Below are positions 47,352 to 51,572 of a stretch of DNA of 51,572 bases, one piece after another. Within the stretch, counting starts at the first letter, position 1. The number at the start of each line of letters is the position of its first letter. Origin of the DNA: an uncultured Porphyromonadaceae bacterium (GTDB taxonomy: Bacteria > Bacteroidota > Bacteroidia > Bacteroidales > Muribaculaceae); the NCBI GenBank assembly GCA_900548705.1, contig URLF01000003.1, positions 1-51,572 on the forward strand, in the 5' to 3' direction. The translations under genes and the position numbers were made by a program. The notes below the pieces were generated by a model. That model had not been told where the DNA came from. It did not search any database and worked only from the letters and a program-made list of their open reading frames with translations.

Positions 47352-49043
47352 ATGAAATATCTGTTCCTGACACTGGTGATTATCTCCGCGACCGCCCTGC
47401 TGACCCGGTGCGGCGACAACTCCGCGTCGCGGCTGCATCCCTATGGATGGCCCGCGCTGCAACCCGAATTCGACTCCCTGACCCTCGAAGCCGAACAGCT
47501 TTACATCGACCGGCACGCCGACTCGCTGCGCAAGGTCATAAAGCGCATGCGCGAGATTGCCGACAAGAATCCGCGTAACCGCCAGATGACAATCCGGACC
47601 ACATACTGGGAAGGACGATTCAAGTTCACTACCGGCGACATCGAAGGGGGGACAAGGATGCTGGAACGTGCCTTGGCAATGACCGACTCCGCATCATATC
47701 CTTACGAACGCCACCGGATATTATGGAACCTCGACATGGATTACCATGGCCCGTCAATCGAGCGGTATGACTATCTCCTCTCCGAACTTGACTTTTTCAT
47801 AAAGGCGGGTGACCTGATGATGGCGGCTGACTACTGCATGGAGCTTGGGGCGTTTCTCAACAATGTCGAGGATACAGAGAACGGCATACCTTACCTGATG
47901 ATGGCCGACTCCCTGCTTCGACTCGCCAACCAGCCCGACCAGGTGTCGAACAACCGCATCAACCATGCCGACGCGTTGCGTATCAAAGGAGACACCATCA
48001 AGGCGGCGCGGCTGCTGCGCGAGATACTGGCCGACTCGGTGACCCCGATTTCCCCATACGCCCGCGACATAGTGCTGGGCAACCTTTACGGCCTGACGGG
48101 AGACACCCTGGCATTGCGTGAGGCATATGACATCGTGAAGGATGACCCGATGCTTTTCGAAGCGAAATGCACCTATGAGAACTACTTCACGGAGGAGGCG
48201 CTCCTCCGTGACGACCTCCCGATGGCCAAGGCATACCACGCCCTGGCGGCGTCGGAGATTCCCGATATCGAAGACCCCAAGATTCTCGTGGAGTTCCTGA
48301 GACTGAAATACAAAATATTCCAACGGGAAGGGGAGATGGACAGCGCTTACCATTACCTCTACCTGGCTTCGCAGATGAGCGAGGAAATCAATTCCTCCGA
48401 CCGTGAGTTACAGATACGCAACGCCAACCTTGCGCGAAAAATCGCCGAGCGCAAGCTCCAGGCCGATATCGACCGCCGCAGGTCGACAATCATGCAGCTG
48501 TCTGTCACCTTCGCGTTGCTTCTCACGGTGGTGGCCGGTGGGGTGTTCTTCTACCGCAGGCTGCAGCGTCAGAAACTGGAGAGGGTCAATGACACCCTGA
48601 AACTTGAACGTTCCAACCGCCGAATGATGGCGATGGAGCTGCTGATGAAGGAGAAAGAGAATCTTTTCCAGAGCGTGGAGACCGAGATGAACGAGCTGTC
48701 GGAAAAGGGGGAGATAAGCCGGAAAGCGGCCAACCGCATCGCCTCCTCACTCAAGGCACATTCCGGCACAAAGGCGGAGCGCGACGGGTTCATGGAGACA
48801 TTCGAACAGCTCGACCCGGCATTCTCCCGCGAGATGCGCCAGAGTCATCCACAGCTGACCGAGGCAGACATACGCCTGGCGGCATTCATAGCCCTGGGGA
48901 TGGACAACAAGCATATCGCCCGCGTGATGGCGATACGGCCCGAGTCGGTCAAGCAGGCCCGATGGAGGCTGCGCTCGAAGATAGGACTGTCACCCGGCGC
49001 GTCGCTCGAAGAGGCCGTGAGGGCATTCGCATCGCGGAAATGA
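47352..49043 (+). CDS. Membrane-anchored TPR/HTH (LuxR-like) transcriptional regulator
   Basis: The 563-residue protein has an N-terminal hydrophobic signal segment (about 1-20; TRC is not a standard lipobox). TPR-like helices follow (about 60-340), then a transmembrane segment (about 380-402, IMQLSVTFALLLTVVAGGV), a coiled coil (about 405-470) and a C-terminal LuxR-type helix-turn-helix (about 500-555). The HTH reads LTEADIRLAAFIALGMDNKH, and then IARVMAIRPESVKQARWRLR. This sensor-TM-HTH layout is a known Bacteroidetes one-component design, in which an outside signal would change a cytoplasmic DNA-binding domain. It lies between two BspA-like genes and is probably their regulator. Confidence 0.87.
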   Translation: MKYLFLTLVIISATALLTRCGDNSASRLHPYGWPALQPEFDSLTLEAEQLYIDRHADSLRKVIKRMREIADKNPRNRQMTIRTTYWEGRFKFTTGDIEGGTRMLERALAMTDSASYPYERHRILWNLDMDYHGPSIERYDYLLSELDFFIKAGDLMMAADYCMELGAFLNNVEDTENGIPYLMMADSLLRLANQPDQVSNNRINHADALRIKGDTIKAARLLREILADSVTPISPYARDIVLGNLYGLTGDTLALREAYDIVKDDPMLFEAKCTYENYFTEEALLRDDLPMAKAYHALAASEIPDIEDPKILVEFLRLKYKIFQREGEMDSAYHYLYLASQMSEEINSSDRELQIRNANLARKIAERKLQADIDRRRSTIMQLSVTFALLLTVVAGGVFFYRRLQRQKLERVNDTLKLERSNRRMMAMELLMKEKENLFQSVETEMNELSEKGEISRKAANRIASSLKAHSGTKAERDGFMETFEQLDPAFSREMRQSHPQLTEADIRLAAFIALGMDNKHIARVMAIRPESVKQARWRLRSKIGLSPGASLEEAVRAFASRK

Positions 49044-49071
49044 CCGGAAATGACCCGGGCCACCTTGGCGG

Positions 49072-49090
49072 GTAGACCGTTTCTATACGG
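49072..49090 (+). promoter_or_regulatory. Tandem site B, weak candidate site before BspA-like gene 2
   Basis: GTAGACC (49072-49078) is followed 11 bp later by CTATACG, with four of eight bases agreeing with the strong half. It lies 43 nt before the -7 element (gap from 49078 to 49122), but in the opposite orientation to sites A and C. Confidence 0.3.
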
Positions 49091-49121
49091 AGGTTGACAC
49101 GCGCCGGAAATGTAATCCCCT

Positions 49122-49129
49122 TACCTTTG
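49122..49129 (+). promoter_or_regulatory. Candidate -7 element for BspA-like gene 2
   Basis: TACCTTTG matches TAnnTTTG and lies 23 nt before the ATG at 49153. The nearest TTG upstream is 25 nt away, longer than usual. Confidence 0.5.
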
Positions 49130-49152
49130 CCGACCGGAACCAAAATATAGAA

Positions 49153-51222
49153 ATGATGAAGAAAAACAAGATTGTGATTCTATCGGCGGCATTGCTCTGC
49201 GGCTTTTACGCAAGCCCGCAGGAGATAACTGTCGGAAACATTCAGTATGATGTAGTGCAGTTCGTCGGCTATCCGACCAAGGAGGCTGTGGTCATCGGTT
49301 TCAGGGATGGCTACACCCCGACCGGGGCGTTGTCCTTCCCCACGACCATCCCGTATGAGGGGAGCCAGATACCTGTCGTCGGGCTTGGCTATTCGAGTTT
49401 TGCCGGCCAACAGACACTCCAGCCTGTCGTGGGTAATTTCGATGGGATAACCTCGGTGAGGATTCCTCGTCATATGCGTTTCATCGGGGATAATGAGTTT
49501 ATCGGCTGCCCCTCCATCACTTCGTATGAAGTCGAAGCAGGGTCGGAGGATTTCAAGAGTGTCGACGGCGCATTGTGTGAGGCAATAGTCTTTGACGAAA
49601 ACCGTTGGCGGCTGTTCCGTTACCCCTCGGGGAAAACATCCCCGACATATGCCGTCCCGGCGGAAGCCGAGAGTGTCTGCATGGCGGCGTTCGCCTCCAA
49701 CAAGTCGCTCCGGAAAGTATATCTGAGCGGGACGCAGGCACTTCGCGACGGTTGGCAGATCAACAACAAGAGCATCCAGGAAATCGACTGCTCCAATCAC
49801 CGCCAATACCGCGTGGGGGATGACGGGGCGATATACTGGGGGCAAGACCTGGAGGCTGTCTGTCCCGGGAGGAGTTACGACACCTTCACCGTCCCCGAGA
49901 CAGTGAGATATGTCGGCAGCGGCGCTTTCTGCAACTCATCGGTCAGGAAGATAGTGATTCCTGCCGACGTCGAATGGTTCACGGGGACGTGGACATACGG
50001 CTATTCCGATGTCGAGGAAATCGAATACAGCTGCCCCACCCCCTATGACATCGGGGAATCCTGTTTCCGGGGATGCAGGAATCTCAAAAGCTTTTCCCTC
50101 GGCGCATCTTCCAGCGGCCTTCTCGACTTGGGATACTGCTGTTTCATGGACTGTGAATCCCTGACCACCCTGACCATTTCTCCGGAGGTGAAGACCCTCA
50201 AGCTCCGCGCGTGGGCATTTGATGGTTGTCGTTCGCTGACGGCATTCCCCCTGACGTCGAAGATGAAGATTCCCACACTCGGCGAAAGGGCATTCGCCGG
50301 ATGCGAGTCGATGGAGTCGTTCCTGTTCAGTACCGTCGGTGAATTCCAGGAGAGTGGTTACCAGTTCGCTGGCAGCGGCCTGAAACAGGCCCACTGGCCG
50401 ACAGGCATCAAGCATGTCCCCCGGGGATGCTTCTCGGACTGCAAGAACCTGACAAAAGTGAATCTCAAGATGACCACCACCGACCTCAACTCTGAGGCGT
50501 TCAAAGGCTCCGGCCTGGTGGCTCTGAACCTCGCGGGTGTGGAATGGTATTACGGCAACACATTCAATGACTGCCCCGACCTGATGCGTCTTTATTTCCC
50601 GGCCCATGAGGAGGGAACCGTGAGGTACAACCCGGTGGCGTTCAAGCCTGAGGGTTCGCAGGTGATTGTCAATAATCCCTCCATCAGACACCTCGAATAC
50701 CAGACGAAAGAGATGTCGGAGAATGTGTCGCTGTATCTTTCGGCAGTCAACGGGGGTATGGAGATTGGTGACGGATGGCAGACGGTCTACGTCCCGGGGC
50801 GTTGCGCCGGCCTGTACCGCCAGCTGACACCTAACCCTGTGGAGGAGATGTTCAGTTATGACACCTATCCCCAGGAGGGAGCGGTCGCCGTGAAGGCTCT
50901 TGTCGCCGGGGTGAGAGTCACTTCGGTGACCATAGAGGGGAAGGAGACAGCTCTGGTCAACGGCAAGTTCGTCGCCGATGGTGTCACTGTCCCCGATGAC
51001 AGAATGAATGTCACCGTCAACTACACCGTCGGGGGCAATCCGATGACCTCAACTTACGAATACGCCTATTCCGACGCGCCGACCATCGGTCAAGACCTCT
51101 CCGGAGAGCAGCCGTCAGAGTGGTACACCCTCCAGGGGGTACGCGTCAGCGGTGACAATCTTCCCGCCGGAATCTACATCCGCCGACAGGGAGACCGCAC
51201 AGAGAAAATCCATATCCGCTGA
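49153..51222 (+). CDS. BspA-like leucine-rich-repeat surface protein (second of two)
   Basis: The 689-residue protein has a signal peptide (about residues 1-20) and LRR_5/BspA-type repeats, for example ITSVRIPRHMRFIGDNEFIG, VPETVRYVGSGAFCNSSVRK and SLTTLTISPEVKTLKLRAWA. The end resembles a short type IX-like tail (WYTLQGVRVSGDNLPAGIYI and a final KIHIR). It faces away from the regulator gene, which lies 109 bp upstream. Its domain plan is like the protein at 44904-47045, but the repeats are quite diverged. A second start codon at 49156 is also possible. It is followed by the trmD promoter. Confidence 0.86.
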   Translation: MMKKNKIVILSAALLCGFYASPQEITVGNIQYDVVQFVGYPTKEAVVIGFRDGYTPTGALSFPTTIPYEGSQIPVVGLGYSSFAGQQTLQPVVGNFDGITSVRIPRHMRFIGDNEFIGCPSITSYEVEAGSEDFKSVDGALCEAIVFDENRWRLFRYPSGKTSPTYAVPAEAESVCMAAFASNKSLRKVYLSGTQALRDGWQINNKSIQEIDCSNHRQYRVGDDGAIYWGQDLEAVCPGRSYDTFTVPETVRYVGSGAFCNSSVRKIVIPADVEWFTGTWTYGYSDVEEIEYSCPTPYDIGESCFRGCRNLKSFSLGASSSGLLDLGYCCFMDCESLTTLTISPEVKTLKLRAWAFDGCRSLTAFPLTSKMKIPTLGERAFAGCESMESFLFSTVGEFQESGYQFAGSGLKQAHWPTGIKHVPRGCFSDCKNLTKVNLKMTTTDLNSEAFKGSGLVALNLAGVEWYYGNTFNDCPDLMRLYFPAHEEGTVRYNPVAFKPEGSQVIVNNPSIRHLEYQTKEMSENVSLYLSAVNGGMEIGDGWQTVYVPGRCAGLYRQLTPNPVEEMFSYDTYPQEGAVAVKALVAGVRVTSVTIEGKETALVNGKFVADGVTVPDDRMNVTVNYTVGGNPMTSTYEYAYSDAPTIGQDLSGEQPSEWYTLQGVRVSGDNLPAGIYIRRQGDRTEKIHIR

Positions 51223-51231
51223 CCCTCCGGG

Positions 51232-51262
51232 TTGCATTGTCGCGGATTTTTGAGTAATTTTG
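51232..51262 (+). promoter_or_regulatory. Promoter of the trmD gene
   Basis: TTG at 51232-51234, 20 nt, then TAATTTTG at 51255-51262, a full consensus match, 30 nt before the ATG at 51293. Confidence 0.75.
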
Positions 51263-51292
51263 CCCCGCAATAATAAAGAGAATCCGCCGATT

Positions 51293-51572
51293 ATGCGCAT
51301 AGACATACTGACCGTACTTCCCGAGATGTTCGACTCCCCCCTGGGTTGTTCAATCCTCAAACGCGCCCAGACAAAAGGGCTCGCCGAGTTTCACGTCCAT
51401 AATCTCCGCGACTACACCACCAACAAGCACCGCAAGGTGGATGACTACCCGTTCGGTGGTGAGGCGGGGATGGTGATGCAGGTCGAGCCTATCGACCGCT
51501 GCATATCGGCACTGAAGGAGCAACGCCACTACGACGAGGTGATTTTCACCTCTCCCGACGGGGAACGCTTCG
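51293..51572 (+). CDS. trmD: tRNA (guanine-N1)-methyltransferase, N-terminal part (partial)
   Basis: TrmD methylates G37 of tRNA next to the anticodon, using S-adenosylmethionine. The 93 visible residues start MRIDILTVLPEMFDSPLGCS and include LRDYTTNKHRKVDDYPFGGE and GMVMQVEPI, which are the TrmD N-terminal signatures. The rest runs off the right edge. It has its own promoter. Confidence 0.96.
   Translation, partial: MRIDILTVLPEMFDSPLGCSILKRAQTKGLAEFHVHNLRDYTTNKHRKVDDYPFGGEAGMVMQVEPIDRCISALKEQRHYDEVIFTSPDGERF

Overview
The window is chromosomal DNA of a Bacteroidales bacterium, most likely a GC-rich gut lineage such as Muribaculaceae (family level is inference). The evidence is a SusC-type TonB-linked receptor, many promoters of the Bacteroidetes form (TTG, about 20 nt, then TAnnTTTG), few Shine-Dalgarno sequences, BspA-like leucine-rich-repeat surface proteins, type IX-like C-terminal tails, a membrane-anchored TPR/HTH regulator and a Bacteroidetes-style glycogen operon. 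I see no prophage, insertion sequence, CRISPR array, rRNA or tRNA.

Layout, left to right. 1-4219: the N-terminal part of a SusC-like receptor (minus strand, runs off the edge), divergent from a secreted GH36 alpha-galactosidase and an AraC-type regulator, probably one glycan-utilisation locus. 4228-5626: the rpsF-rpsR-rplI ribosomal operon with promoter and terminator, followed by an exact 9-bp tandem array (5648-5742) and a small membrane protein. 6184-12639: topoisomerase IV subunit B, coaD, an S41 protease and a long-chain acyl-CoA ligase. 12661-17553: a glycogen operon (debranching enzyme, glycogen synthase-like glycosyltransferase, GH57 enzyme) with promoter and terminator. 17635-24162: a surface lipoprotein convergent with a TamB-like protein whose 3' end is frameshifted. 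24132-30310: a small outer-membrane barrel, ferritin, MutS, a low-molecular-weight phosphatase and a porin. 30352-36299: a Crp/Fnr regulator and two large secreted proteins, one an M6-type metalloprotease. 36405-44897: a same-strand run of phoH, purC, a ubiE/menG-type methyltransferase, a 984-residue TPR protein, a plug-less outer-membrane barrel and a shortened, degenerate AsnA-like protein. 44904-51222: two BspA-like proteins on either side of a membrane-anchored TPR/HTH regulator. 51232-51572: the start of trmD.

Most genes are housekeeping or envelope functions. Three places stand out. The AsnA-like protein (44130-44897) keeps the class II synthetase-like fold signature but appears to have lost most catalytic and ATP-binding positions. 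The LRR/regulator/LRR island has near-identical 11-bp-spaced TAGACC half-sites about 47-48 nt from two divergent promoters, suggesting a self-contained cell-surface regulatory system. A TCCCANNNN nonamer array occurs both between genes and inside the 3' end of the GH57 gene. All assignments come from reading the sequence and from remembered family motifs; no database search was run.
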